13,233 nucleotides of DNA from JAYSRU01 sp043720875 (GTDB lineage Bacteria > Bacteroidota > Bacteroidia > Flavobacteriales_D > Crocinitomicaceae). The stretch spans positions 1 through 13,233 of the forward strand of contig JAYSRU010000143.1 in the NCBI GenBank assembly GCA_043720875.1, given 5' to 3'. Position numbers and translations under genes: made by a program. The notes beneath the pieces are model-generated. The model was not told the origin of the DNA. It made no database searches and saw only the letters and a list, made by a program, of their open reading frames with translations. Below are positions 5,388-12,781 of this stretch, piece by piece (the stretch's first letter is position 1; every line of letters begins with the position of its first letter).

Positions 5388-5984
5388 ATGTTTACGCGAT
5401 TACAAACAGTTTACTTGTTCTTAGCCTTAGTCTTATTGAGTTTAGGGTTGTTTACCAGTACCATATTTAGCTTTGTGGCAACATCCAACAAAGAGCAAGT
5501 TTTAGATTTTAAAATCAGTGGTTTTTCAATTGCCTACGAAATTTCAAAACCCGTTGCAACAATTTCTGACGAAAACCTGCAAGCATTAAGAGATCAACCA
5601 GAATCTACCTTATTGGTAGAAAATAATATTTTTCATTGGAAAGGTGTTCGTCATCATTGGTTTTTTGTGCCAGGTATAGCCGTGCTCATCTTATTGATTC
5701 TTGCCTTCATCAATTATAAAACTCCAGCTAAGCAAATACGTTTCGTGCGGATCGCCTTGTTTATGGGTTTAATATTGATCATACTTTTAATATTTACCTT
5801 GCAAATTAGACTCGCATTTATTGGCTTCGCGAATGATTTTAGTCTGCTAGAGTATGTAAAACTTGGGTTAAATCTTGGAATGGGCTATGTACTGTTAGTG
5901 TTACATGTTCCCTTTATTTTCCTTGCTCAATTATCAATAAAAAGAGATAAGAATCTATTAGATTCCTTACATCGACTCCGTTAA
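5388..5984 (+). CDS. DUF4293 family membrane protein
   Basis: This 198-residue protein has four predicted membrane helices (about 7-30, 88-108, 118-140 and 158-183), a soluble loop of about 55 residues after the first helix, and a short basic C terminus. The N terminus MFTRLQTVYLFLALVLL and this topology match DUF4293, a family found essentially only in Bacteroidota and of unknown function. Four bases of spacing to the ABC-F gene (5988) indicate co-transcription. Nothing in the sequence points to a reaction. Family assignment is by pattern and phylum context. Confidence 0.85.
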   Translation: MFTRLQTVYLFLALVLLSLGLFTSTIFSFVATSNKEQVLDFKISGFSIAYEISKPVATISDENLQALRDQPESTLLVENNIFHWKGVRHHWFFVPGIAVLILLILAFINYKTPAKQIRFVRIALFMGLILIILLIFTLQIRLAFIGFANDFSLLEYVKLGLNLGMGYVLLVLHVPFIFLAQLSIKRDKNLLDSLHRLR

Positions 5985-5987
5985 AAT

Positions 5988-7859
5988 ATGAATTATCTTT
6001 CAGTAGAAAACCTAACCAAATCATTCGGTGATCGCCTTATGTTTGGTGACCTTACCTTTGGTATAGAACAAGGGCAAAAAGTGGCAATCGTTGCAAAAAA
6101 TGGTAGCGGTAAAACCACCTTGTTGAATTGTTTGCTTGAAAAAGAACAATACGATAGTGGAAGAGTGGTATTTCGAAAAGGCATTCGTGTTGCATTCATG
6201 GAACAATCTGATACCTTGGATGAAGGTCATACCATTTTAGAAGAGGTTTTTTCTCATGATTTGCCAGAATTGAAAGCGGTTAAAGCTTACAATGAAGCAA
6301 TGAAAAAGAACGACGAGCAAGGCATCATGGATTCGTATGAATTGATGAGTGAATTGAATTGTTGGGAAATTGAATCTAAAGTTGCACAAATTTTATCGGT
6401 ACTTAAATTAACCGATGGAGATATGTTAATTGCGGCATTATCCGGCGGACAAAAGAAGCGTGTTGCGTTAGCAAAGGTTTTAATGGCAGATCCAGATTTC
6501 TTGATTTTGGATGAGCCTACCAATCACTTGGATTTGGACATGATCGAGTGGCTGGAAGAATATTTAAGTAAATCGAACTCAACCATCTTAATGATTACCC
6601 ACGATAGGTATTTCTTAGAAGTGGTGTGTGATACTATTTTTGAAATTGATGACAAAACATTATTTCAATACGATGGTAATTTCTCTTATTATTTAGAGAA
6701 AAAAGCGGAGCGTCAGGCACAACAACAATCAACCATAGATAGAGCAAAGAATACGTTTAAGCACGAGTTGGAATGGATCCGCAAGCAACCTAAGGCACGG
6801 TCAACAAAGTCCAAATCTCGTGTAGATGCATTTGACGATGTGAAAGCCGCGGCATTTGCTAAAGTTTCGCGCGATGAATTAGAAATTCCAATTAAAATGG
6901 AACGCCTAGGATCTAAAATTGTGGAATGTCATAAAGTATTCAAAGCATACGGTGATAAGATCATATTGAAAGATTTCACCTATCATTTTAACCGGAAAGA
7001 AAGACTTGGAATTGTTGGTAACAACGGTACAGGTAAATCTACCTTGTTGAACATGATCATGGATTTGGAGCAACCCGATAAAGGTAAAATTACCGTGGGT
7101 GAAACCGTTGTATTTGGCTATTATGATCAGGTAATGTTGGAGGTGGATGACGACAAAAAAGTAATTGATGTTATCCGTGATATTGCAGAATTTATTCCCT
7201 TAGAAAAAGGAAAGCAAATGTCAGCGGCGCAGTTTCTAGAGAAATTTCTTTTCCCACGCGACATGCATTTCAATTTCGTTTACAAATTAAGTGGAGGAGA
7301 AAAGCGACGTTTAAAATTGATGACAATATTGATGGCTAATCCGAATTTCTTAATTTTGGATGAACCTACAAACGACTTGGATATTTTTACCTTATCCGTT
7401 TTGGAAGAATATTTATTAGGATTCGAAGGTTGCTTGATTGTCGTGTCGCATGATAGATATTTTATGGATAAAATGACGGATCATTTGTTTGTTTTTGAAG
7501 GACAAGGAGTGATTACCGACATCATGGGTAATTATACAATATACCGCGCAAAGCAACAGGAGCAATTAAAGAACGATAGAAAAGCAGAGGCAAAACCAGA
7601 AGTGATTGTACCAAAAGTTGTGGTGGCCGCAGATAATGGTCAAAAACGCAAGCTTTCTTTCAACGAAGTGAAAGAATACGGAAACTTAGAAAAAGAGCTA
7701 GAGCAACTAGAGTTGCAAAAAGAGCAGCATTCAGCGTTACTATCTTCTGGAACAGCAAGCAATGAAGAACTTATGAATGCTGGGATTAAATTGACAGAGA
7801 TCATGAAAAAAATTGAAACAAAAACAGAGCGCTGGATGGAATTAGCTGAGTTTGTTTAA
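5988..7859 (+). CDS. ABC-F family ATPase, Uup-like
   Basis: This 623-residue protein has tandem ABC domains and no membrane segments, the mark of ABC-F translation factors. Domain 1 has Walker A AKNGSGKT (36-43), signature LSGGQ (151-155) and Walker B LILDEPTNHLD (172-182). The inter-domain linker (about 235-290) has the basic RKQPKARSTKSKSR segment that enters the ribosomal E site near the P-site tRNA. Domain 2 has GNNGTGKS (344-351), LSGGE (434-438) and LILDEPTNDLD (455-465). A charged C-terminal coiled coil (about 553-623) is like that of Uup. The first P-loop glycine is Ala36, a variation I have seen in Bacteroidota members. Likely role: ribosome rescue or relief of stalling, or DNA-linked functions reported for Uup; antibiotic resistance is less likely. 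Confidence 0.93.
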   Translation: MNYLSVENLTKSFGDRLMFGDLTFGIEQGQKVAIVAKNGSGKTTLLNCLLEKEQYDSGRVVFRKGIRVAFMEQSDTLDEGHTILEEVFSHDLPELKAVKAYNEAMKKNDEQGIMDSYELMSELNCWEIESKVAQILSVLKLTDGDMLIAALSGGQKKRVALAKVLMADPDFLILDEPTNHLDLDMIEWLEEYLSKSNSTILMITHDRYFLEVVCDTIFEIDDKTLFQYDGNFSYYLEKKAERQAQQQSTIDRAKNTFKHELEWIRKQPKARSTKSKSRVDAFDDVKAAAFAKVSRDELEIPIKMERLGSKIVECHKVFKAYGDKIILKDFTYHFNRKERLGIVGNNGTGKSTLLNMIMDLEQPDKGKITVGETVVFGYYDQVMLEVDDDKKVIDVIRDIAEFIPLEKGKQMSAAQFLEKFLFPRDMHFNFVYKLSGGEKRRLKLMTILMANPNFLILDEPTNDLDIFTLSVLEEYLLGFEGCLIVVSHDRYFMDKMTDHLFVFEGQGVITDIMGNYTIYRAKQQEQLKNDRKAEAKPEVIVPKVVVAADNGQKRKLSFNEVKEYGNLEKELEQLELQKEQHSALLSSGTASNEELMNAGIKLTEIMKKIETKTERWMELAEFV

Positions 7860-7878
7860 ACTTCGAATCAACTATCTT

Positions 7879-7912
7879 AAATCCCTTTTCACAGCAGTGA
7901 ATGGGGATTTTT
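7879..7912 (+). terminator. Intrinsic terminator after the ABC-F gene
   Basis: AAATCCC (7879-7885) pairs with GGGATTT (7904-7910), and inside it TTCAC (7888-7892) pairs with GTGAA (7897-7901) around an AGCA loop, with a 2x2 internal mismatch. The 3' arm runs into a T-run. It lies 20 bases after the stop codon of the ABC-F gene, as expected of a rho-independent terminator. Confidence 0.75.
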
Positions 7913-7937
7913 CATTAATAGATGTTAAAAAATATAG

Positions 7938-7975
7938 TTACCATGGTAATTAATTAAAAAAGATGCCTACATTTG
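7938..7975 (+). promoter_or_regulatory. Pirin promoter with TTACCATGGTAA operator
   Basis: A full -7 match TACATTTG (7968-7975) lies 19 bases before the pirin ATG. Upstream is a perfect 12-base palindrome TTACCATGGTAA (7938-7949), covering the position of the -33 element. TTAC-Nx-GTAA repeats are typical targets of HxlR/DUF24-type (YodB/CatR) redox-sensing repressors, which in Bacillus control quinone and nitro-compound detoxification genes. No such regulator gene is in the window, so the assignment is inferred. Confidence 0.5.
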
Positions 7976-7994
7976 CAACTCAATACTAGAAATT

Positions 7995-8696
7995 ATGATT
8001 TCAATTTTTCATCCAGCAAACGAACGCGGAGGTGCCGACCACGGTTGGCTAAAGGCGAAGCATTCTTTTAGTTTTGCATCGTGGTATAATCCAGAAAAAA
8101 TTCAATTTGGCGCCTTGCGTGTTTTGAATGATGATTGGATTGCACCTGCAATGGGTTTTGGTAGACACCCGCACGATAACATGGAAATAATTACAATTCC
8201 ATTATCTGGCAGTGTGCGTCATGAAGACTCGATGGGAAATAAGGGTGTTATTTCAACAGGAGAAATTCAAATAATGAGTGCTGGAATGGGGGTAACCCAT
8301 AGCGAGCATAATGGGAGTAAAGTTGATCCTTTGACATTGTTTCAGATTTGGATCATGCCTAAATACAAAGATGTTGAGCCACGCTATCAGCAAGTTGCCT
8401 ACGAGAAAAAGCAAGGTTTCACGAGTTTGGTGGGTAATGAAAAGAGTGACATGCCAACTTGGATTCATCAAGATGCAGTGATTTCTATTTTTAATGCTAA
8501 AGATTTGGGTACTTTCGAGTATGATGTCAAATTCAAAAACAATGGTGTCTATTTTCTAGTAATAGAAGGTGAGGCTGAAATTAACGGACAAAAAATTAAA
8601 AAACGAGATGCTTTAGGTGTTTCAGAAACAGAAAAAATTAGCGGAACTAATGGAGGGAATACTAGCATATTAGTGATCGAAGTACCCATGAAGTAA
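7995..8696 (+). CDS. Pirin family protein (YhhW-like bicupin)
   Basis: This 233-residue bicupin matches the size of E. coli YhhW. The iron-binding set of the N-terminal cupin is complete: HPHDNME (His58, His60) and THSEHN (His102, Glu104), with the pirin signature GMGVTHSEHN. YhhW and human pirin can act as quercetin 2,3-dioxygenases in vitro; the physiological substrate is unknown. The C-terminal cupin (about 130-233) has no metal ligands, as usual. It has its own promoter with a candidate redox operator, and the next gene (343 bases on) is a nitroreductase, a pairing common in quinone or electrophile stress loci. Cytoplasmic, no signal peptide. Confidence 0.94.
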   Translation: MISIFHPANERGGADHGWLKAKHSFSFASWYNPEKIQFGALRVLNDDWIAPAMGFGRHPHDNMEIITIPLSGSVRHEDSMGNKGVISTGEIQIMSAGMGVTHSEHNGSKVDPLTLFQIWIMPKYKDVEPRYQQVAYEKKQGFTSLVGNEKSDMPTWIHQDAVISIFNAKDLGTFEYDVKFKNNGVYFLVIEGEAEINGQKIKKRDALGVSETEKISGTNGGNTSILVIEVPMK

Positions 8697-8820
8697 TAAA
8701 CTTAGTAACCCGGTAAAGATTAATTAGTTAACTTTTGTATGATTAACAGTATAATTTTTAAATGATATGAAAAGTACTTTATGTTTCTAAAATTTTCATC
8801 GGCATTAAATATTAAACGTA

Positions 8821-8910
8821 AGAATTCAAGACAAATGAAGAACATAGGGGAATCGGTGTTTGAGTGAAACGAGTTTCGATTTCACGTTCGTAATGTTCGT
8901 AGAATTCAAG
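8821..8910. repeat. Foldback element bounded by 10-bp direct repeats
   Basis: The gene-free stretch 8697-9039 contains AGAATTCAAG at 8821-8830 and again at 8901-8910. Between them are nested inverted repeats: GAACAT/ATGTTC (8840-8845/8893-8898) and GTGAAA/TTTCAC (8864-8869/8880-8885), plus a GTTCGTA tandem (8886-8892, 8895-8901). The shape is that of a small non-coding foldback or REP-like element, possibly with a 10-base target duplication. No open reading frame of note lies in it. Whether it is dispersed in the genome cannot be seen here. Confidence 0.45.
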
Positions 8911-8942
8911 TTTGATATTTACAGCCTTGATTTTTTCTTTTG

Positions 8943-8978
8943 TTACTTTACTTTTTGATCAAGCAAAAAGAAAAGTAA
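8943..8978. repeat. Long AT-rich hairpin in the pirin-nitroreductase spacer
   Basis: The 15-base arms at 8943-8957 and 8964-8978 pair at 14 of 15 positions (TTACTTT.CTTTTTG with CAAAAAG.AAAGTAA) around the loop ATCAAG. T-rich sequence precedes it and the arm is not followed by a U-run, so it is not a standard terminator for the pirin gene. T-rich/A-rich hairpins of this kind recur between genes in flavobacterial genomes, as far as I recall. The 60 bases between it and the next ATG hold an imperfect duplication of TTATAGAATTAATA and nothing else I can name. Confidence 0.55.
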
Positions 8979-9039
8979 AAATGAGAGGCGAAGCTTATAG
9001 AATTAATAGTTATAGAATAATTAATAAAGATAAATAAAT

Positions 9040-9666
9040 ATGAACTCACACAGAAAATGGCGTTATGCCACGAAAAAATTTGATACTACAAAAAAAGTTT
9101 CGGAAACAGATTTAGAAATTATTTTAGAAGCAATTCAATTAAGCGCATCAGGTTATGGTTTACAACCGTATACTGTTTATCTAATAAAGAATGAAGACAT
9201 ACGTTCAAAATTACAAGCTCAATCTTATGGTCAAACGCCAGTAACAGAAGCATCTCATTTAATTATGTTTGCCGTTAATACGAGTTTAAGTGATGAATAT
9301 ATTGACAATTATGTAGCCCTAAACGAGTCTGTTCGTAATTTGGAAAGCGGAAGTTTGAAAGGTTTTGGAGATATGATGAAAGGTAGTTTTGCAGGTAAAC
9401 CAAAAGAGGATGTATCTAATTGGTCTGGTAAGCAAGCATATATTGCGCTTGGAAACCTTTTAGATGTTACAGCAGCTCTTAAAATCGATGCATTACCGAT
9501 GGAAGGTTTTAATCCTATTGGTTGGAATGAAGTTCTTGGTTTAGAAGACAAGGGATTAACAGCTTGTGTAGTTTGCGCCATTGGATACAGAGCAGAAGAT
9601 GACAAATACCAACACGCTCTAAAAGTACGTAAGCCATTAAATGACTTGATTCAAGTAATTGATTAA
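9040..9666 (+). CDS. NAD(P)H-dependent nitroreductase (NfsB-like)
   Basis: This 208-residue protein is a nitroreductase-fold FMN flavoprotein. The N-terminal FMN phosphate-binding stretch RKWRYATKKFD is at about 5-15, SASGYGLQPY at 36-45, and the C-terminal part includes the NPIGWNEVLGL segment (157-167) and a family-typical VCAIGYRAEDD (183-193). It acts in the cytoplasm, probably as a dimer, reducing nitroaromatics, quinones or flavins. It comes after pirin on the same strand but behind 343 bases of repeat-bearing spacer, so separate transcription is likely. It ends at a strong bidirectional terminator facing the convergent CotH gene. The start at 9040 gives a normal N-terminal length for the family. 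Confidence 0.92.
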   Translation: MNSHRKWRYATKKFDTTKKVSETDLEIILEAIQLSASGYGLQPYTVYLIKNEDIRSKLQAQSYGQTPVTEASHLIMFAVNTSLSDEYIDNYVALNESVRNLESGSLKGFGDMMKGSFAGKPKEDVSNWSGKQAYIALGNLLDVTAALKIDALPMEGFNPIGWNEVLGLEDKGLTACVVCAIGYRAEDDKYQHALKVRKPLNDLIQVID

Positions 9667-9680
9667 TAATTTGGCAGTAC

Positions 9681-9714
9681 AAAAAAAGAGGCTACAATCG
9701 TAGCCTCTTTTTTT
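9681..9714. terminator. Perfect bidirectional intrinsic terminator
   Basis: A 15-bp perfect stem, A7-GAGGCTAC (9681-9695) against GTAGCCTC-T7 (9700-9714), with the loop AATC, lies between the convergent nitroreductase (+) and CotH-family (-) genes. The A-run and T-run on the two sides give a U-tract in both directions, so it can end both transcripts. Confidence 0.92.
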
Positions 9715-9735
9715 ATGTAATAATTTGAAGAATTA

Positions 9736-11793
9736 CTAATGTTGAACTACCAGTTTCTGTTGAAGTAAACCAGTCTCTCCTTGTAAAGCGAGAATGTAAA
9801 TACCATTCGACCAAGATGCTGTTTCAATTTCTAGCAAGGTTGTATATTGATTTACAGCGATTTCTTTCTGCATAACAATCGATCCATTAGCGTCATAAAT
9901 ACTTAAATATTGGAGCGATGGATTGCTTAAAATATGAATATTTACCAAAGTGTTACTCGGGTTTGGATGCGCCCTTAGAATATTCGGTAATTCGATTTCA
10001 TTCATGCTAGCAAATGAACAGCCAGTAAGTGTTCCAGGTATGTTTGCATCAATCCAGTTAGTGCGCTTACGGTAGAAATCTTTAAATTTAGCCATCGCGT
10101 CCTGAAAACTTGTAGGCGTCCATTCTGGCGATGTATTGCTTAAGGTTAAATGTCCCCAAACCTCATAATGCCATGCTTGACTTTCATTCAATACATTTGA
10201 CATAGAATCGATGTAGTTGAACAAATAAACAGTATCTAAAATGTTTCTTCTGAAATCACTATAACGGCATTTGAACTTGTCTTGAAACCAAGGATCCTCC
10301 ATAAGTCTAATGTAATAGCCTGGGGGATTTACATCTTGTCCTGTTACATTATCATAGCTCCAGTCAGACATGTCATCACTACTGTTATAAGCTTTTAGCG
10401 ACCAATCAAAATCCCATACTGGACCAGCTTTTATTTGCCCCAAAGCTCCACTGATATTGTCTTTTTCTTTATAGAAAAACCTACTTTTCTTGTAGGAATC
10501 TACATTTCGTGTAAGCTCACCTATGATCAAGTAATCTACCCAACTGGTTTCACTGATGAACGATCTATATCCAGTTAAGGGATCTGCAAATGTTGGACTA
10601 TATAGCGCGGTTTCAAAACCAGACCAAACACTTTGTATGTATGTTTTTTGTTGTGGAACAATAAGTTCTGGTTTAGGGTAGTAGTACACCATGTGAATAT
10701 CAGCTCCAGGGTTAGCGGGTGGAGAAAAAGGAAGTTGCCAACTGTTTGTATTATCCCAGTAATCTATTTTCGTAATATATCCACCCGTAACATCAACTCC
10801 TGAAATTTCTGTTGGTGTCAATTTCGCAACGTCAACGCGACCAGAATTTCGTTTAATTTTCTCCATGAAGACATAGATTCCTTGGTATTCTCCATTCACC
10901 ATAACGTCAACATGAATCGTTCTAACAGAATAATGACCCATTTTACCGAACAAGTCGTAAGTCAAAGAATTACGCAAAAATGTTTTGTCATTGTAGTTTG
11001 CCAATAGAATCCAATCACTTTCACTTGGCATACCAAAAAATGATGTGTCGTATGCAACACCTCCGCCATCTTGAATTTCTACTGAATATGGTTTTTGTGG
11101 AAGTGAGGCTGAATAGTTTCCTCGAATTCCAATTGCAGCTTTTCCGTTAAAATAAGGTGTATTAGTAGTAAAGTTTCTGCTGTTGTCGGTATTGTAATAA
11201 ATTTTAAAATCGCTTAGCACATCCGTAGTTCCGTTGATTACTCCAACACCAGAATTAATTACAACGATTGGTAAATTGGATTGGTCGAATAGGAATGGTT
11301 GTGCGGGTGTTGTACTAAACGTAAGTGACCAATTGTCCAATGTGCCTTGATCAGCTCCTGCTAAGTCTTCCGTTCTTAGTTTCCAAATACCATTCGGGTT
11401 ACCAACATTGATATTGCCAAGTATTCCCATCGATTTGAAATTCCCAGTAAATGGAAATGCTCCGGAAGAAATAGGGGTACCTGTTCCATATAGGCAGGTG
11501 TTTACAAATCCATCTTCGCCTCCGCCAACTCCTTGAAGTATGCCTATAGATACTCCAGTGGGTGAAATGAGCGTTAACTTAATGTCGGAGTCATAGGTGT
11601 GGGTAATATTGAAACAAAGGTTTTGTACTCCAAAACTTGCACTCATCGAAGTGGGTAAACCACTTACTGTGATTGAACTTTCGTTGATTGCAAAATCAAT
11701 AATTGGACAAGCTCCGCCACTGAAAGTTTGAGCTGAAAGCTGAGTGGATAAGATAAAAAGTAAAGAGAGTAGGATTAATTTCATGGCATTCAA
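9736..11793 (-). CDS. Secreted CotH-kinase family protein with P-domain and T9SS sorting domain
   Basis: This is a 685-residue exported protein. It has a Sec signal peptide (residues 1 to about 22, ending LSAQ), then a proprotein-convertase P-domain-like beta sandwich (about 28-162, with GIWKLR and DNWSLTF). A CotH-type domain follows (about 172-500) with KPYSVEI, DWILLANYNDKTFLRN, GVYVF-like GIYVFMEKIKR, and the conserved GPVWDFDWSL at 457-466. A Type IX secretion C-terminal domain (about 603-685, HPNPSN at 609-614) completes it. CotH proteins are atypical kinases that phosphorylate secreted or spore-coat proteins; here it would be released or anchored at the cell surface. Met4 (11784) gives a cleaner signal peptide (MKLILLSLL) and may be the true start. 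It has its own promoter and ends at the bidirectional terminator. Confidence 0.92.
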   Translation of the reverse strand: MNAMKLILLSLLFILSTQLSAQTFSGGACPIIDFAINESSITVSGLPTSMSASFGVQNLCFNITHTYDSDIKLTLISPTGVSIGILQGVGGGEDGFVNTCLYGTGTPISSGAFPFTGNFKSMGILGNINVGNPNGIWKLRTEDLAGADQGTLDNWSLTFSTTPAQPFLFDQSNLPIVVINSGVGVINGTTDVLSDFKIYYNTDNSRNFTTNTPYFNGKAAIGIRGNYSASLPQKPYSVEIQDGGGVAYDTSFFGMPSESDWILLANYNDKTFLRNSLTYDLFGKMGHYSVRTIHVDVMVNGEYQGIYVFMEKIKRNSGRVDVAKLTPTEISGVDVTGGYITKIDYWDNTNSWQLPFSPPANPGADIHMVYYYPKPELIVPQQKTYIQSVWSGFETALYSPTFADPLTGYRSFISETSWVDYLIIGELTRNVDSYKKSRFFYKEKDNISGALGQIKAGPVWDFDWSLKAYNSSDDMSDWSYDNVTGQDVNPPGYYIRLMEDPWFQDKFKCRYSDFRRNILDTVYLFNYIDSMSNVLNESQAWHYEVWGHLTLSNTSPEWTPTSFQDAMAKFKDFYRKRTNWIDANIPGTLTGCSFASMNEIELPNILRAHPNPSNTLVNIHILSNPSLQYLSIYDANGSIVMQKEIAVNQYTTLLEIETASWSNGIYILALQGETGLLQQKLVVQH

Positions 11794-11810
11794 ATTAATA
11801 TTAATTTACT

Positions 11811-11841
11811 CAAAGTTAATATTCTATTAAGAATAAAGAAA
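11811..11841 (-). promoter_or_regulatory. Promoter of the CotH-family gene
   Basis: On the minus strand, TAACTTTG (11818 to 11811) matches the -7 consensus TAnnTTTG fully. A TTTC (11841 to 11838) sits 19 bases upstream as a one-mismatch -33 TTTG. The expected start lies near 11805, leaving a leader of about 12 bases to the first ATG (11793) or 21 to the second (11784); the latter is the more usual length. Confidence 0.6.
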
Positions 11842-11888
11842 TTTATGGGTACAATATAAATTACTTTCTTAGATTTTCGATTGCTTAC

Positions 11889-12287
11889 TTACAAAAATCT
11901 AGCTTTGAATTTTGGATCGGGCATCATACAGCTTTCTTTCTTTCCCCAAATTCTATAACGATTTTTGGAAACCAATAAGTATACCCAGTCTCTTATAAAC
12001 CAAGGTATAATGTAGAAAATGAATAGTAAACGCCAAAAACCACCAAGGTCAAAAAGCACCCAAAGACCAGCAGAAGATTTTTGGAATAATTTCCCTTTTC
12101 TGAGATAGACAAATGAATCAAAATTTTCAAGCGGCAAGTTGTGTTGTTGCAGTATTGATGCTCCAACTTCAGATTGTAATGCTGCGAATTTCATCCTAAG
12201 TTTTCGGTCGCGTTTGATTAAAAATTGAACCAAACCATCGCATAAATTACACACGCCATCAAATAACACGATGTTATCTTGCTTCAT
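11889..12287 (-). CDS. DCC-type thiol-disulfide oxidoreductase (DUF393/YuxK-like)
   Basis: This 132-residue protein begins with the family signature VLFDGVCNLCDG (Cys13, Cys16), the DxxCxxC motif that names the DCC/DUF393 family. A thioredoxin-like fold follows, with FAALQSEVGASIL at about 34-46, and a hydrophobic segment (about 82-106, LFIFYIIPWFIRDWVYLL) that may lie on the membrane. The reaction is unproven for most members. It is 95 bases upstream of the CotH gene on the same strand, and the CotH gene has its own promoter. Its ATG overlaps the stop of the phage-derived frame upstream (ATGA), but because the junction lies in between this is fortuitous rather than a natural coupling. Confidence 0.9.
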   Translation of the reverse strand: MKQDNIVLFDGVCNLCDGLVQFLIKRDRKLRMKFAALQSEVGASILQQHNLPLENFDSFVYLRKGKLFQKSSAGLWVLFDLGGFWRLLFIFYIIPWFIRDWVYLLVSKNRYRIWGKKESCMMPDPKFKARFL

Positions 12288-12781
12288 TTTAGTTTGTTAA
12301 ATGGGTAATGCAAAAAATTACTTTTGAAGTAATTGCAAACAAATATAATTGCGTTTTGCTGATAGCCGCGCTCAACGCCGTAATTTTGATAGCGCAGATT
12401 ATTTTCAGCGTTTGCCAATTCATCGCCAAGGATTTTTGCATGCATACCGCTGCCAAAGCGTCCAGTAGGCCCGAACTGGTCATTGACCTGATTGGTGACG
12501 TTCTCGCGTGTGCGGCCAAGCATGGCTTCGATGTAGGGATTGCCGTTCAGGTTCTTGCCTGACAGATTGTCATTCACCAATCCTTGCGCGCCCATGATGC
12601 CTTGCTCTGCACCGGGCGCAACGCGGCCATAGGTGTCCATCTGTGCTTTGGAAAAGGCATCCAGCTTGGGCTGTTGCTCGTCAAACACGCGGCCAGAGTT
12701 TTCTAAACCCTTCAGAATAAACGGCTGCGCTGGCGCCCATGGGTCTGATGTGGTCTTATTTTTCGACTTTGAGAAGCCCAT
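12284..12781 (-). CDS. Phage structural protein fragment fused to foreign sequence at the junction
   Basis: This 165-codon frame is composite. Residues 1 to about 144 (12781 down to about 12,350) are phage-like, Gly/Gln/Asn-rich, with a SKSKNKTTSDPWAPAQP opening, a NGNPYIEAMLGRTRENV stretch and FGPTGRFGSGMHAKIL. This resembles small virion or tail-assembly proteins that follow portal genes in podovirus-like phages; I have no exact name for it. The last 21 or so residues (Ile/Phe/Asn/Lys-rich) are translated from AT-rich Bacteroidota intergenic DNA and are not part of the real protein. Homologues I recall continue well past this point, so the 3' end is missing. The ATG overlaps the stop of the preceding gene by one base (TAATG), indicating a tightly packed phage operon. 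Confidence 0.72.
   Translation of the reverse strand: MGFSKSKNKTTSDPWAPAQPFILKGLENSGRVFDEQQPKLDAFSKAQMDTYGRVAPGAEQGIMGAQGLVNDNLSGKNLNGNPYIEAMLGRTRENVTNQVNDQFGPTGRFGSGMHAKILGDELANAENNLRYQNYGVERGYQQNAIIFVCNYFKSNFLHYPFNKLK
12311..12339 (-). promoter_or_regulatory. Possible promoter of the DCC gene
   Basis: On the minus strand, TTTG (12339 to 12336) and ATTTTTTG (12318 to 12311) are 17 bases apart. The second matches TAnnTTTG only in its TTTG half. An inverted repeat AATTACTT/AAGTAATT (12316-12323/12327-12334) fills the spacer and could be an operator. Expected transcription start is about 18 bases before the ATG. All of this lies on the AT-rich side of the junction, so the native promoter seems to be kept. 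Confidence 0.35.
12346..12353. other. Junction between AT-rich Bacteroidota DNA and GC-rich phage DNA
   Basis: Base composition, codon use and gene density change within a few bases here. To the left is an AT-rich spacer; to the right is GC-rich phage coding sequence, entered in mid-gene. AATTGC occurs at 12331-12336 and again at 12347-12352, so a microhomology join is possible but not shown. I see no integrase, tRNA, terminal repeat or convincing att core. The breakpoint is placed from where the protein stops looking phage-like and may be off by several bases. Confidence 0.7.

Noticed and set aside
8940..8985. Hairpin in the pirin-nitroreductase spacer as a terminator for pirin
   Set aside because: It is about 245 bases after the pirin stop, has AT-rich arms and no U-tract after the 3' arm.
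12284..12287. ATGA overlap of the phage frame and the DCC gene as evidence of a shared operon
   Set aside because: The phage frame reaches this stop only by reading through host spacer after the junction, so the overlap is accidental.
12331..12352. AATTGC repeated at the phage boundary as an attachment core
   Set aside because: Six bases in AT-rich DNA is too short, there is no integrase or tRNA, and the join lies inside a structural gene. It is kept only as possible microhomology.
12308..12562. An 84-codon plus-strand frame across the composition junction
   Set aside because: It spans the junction and runs antisense to the phage gene; its translation matches no family I know and cannot be a natural gene if the junction is artificial.
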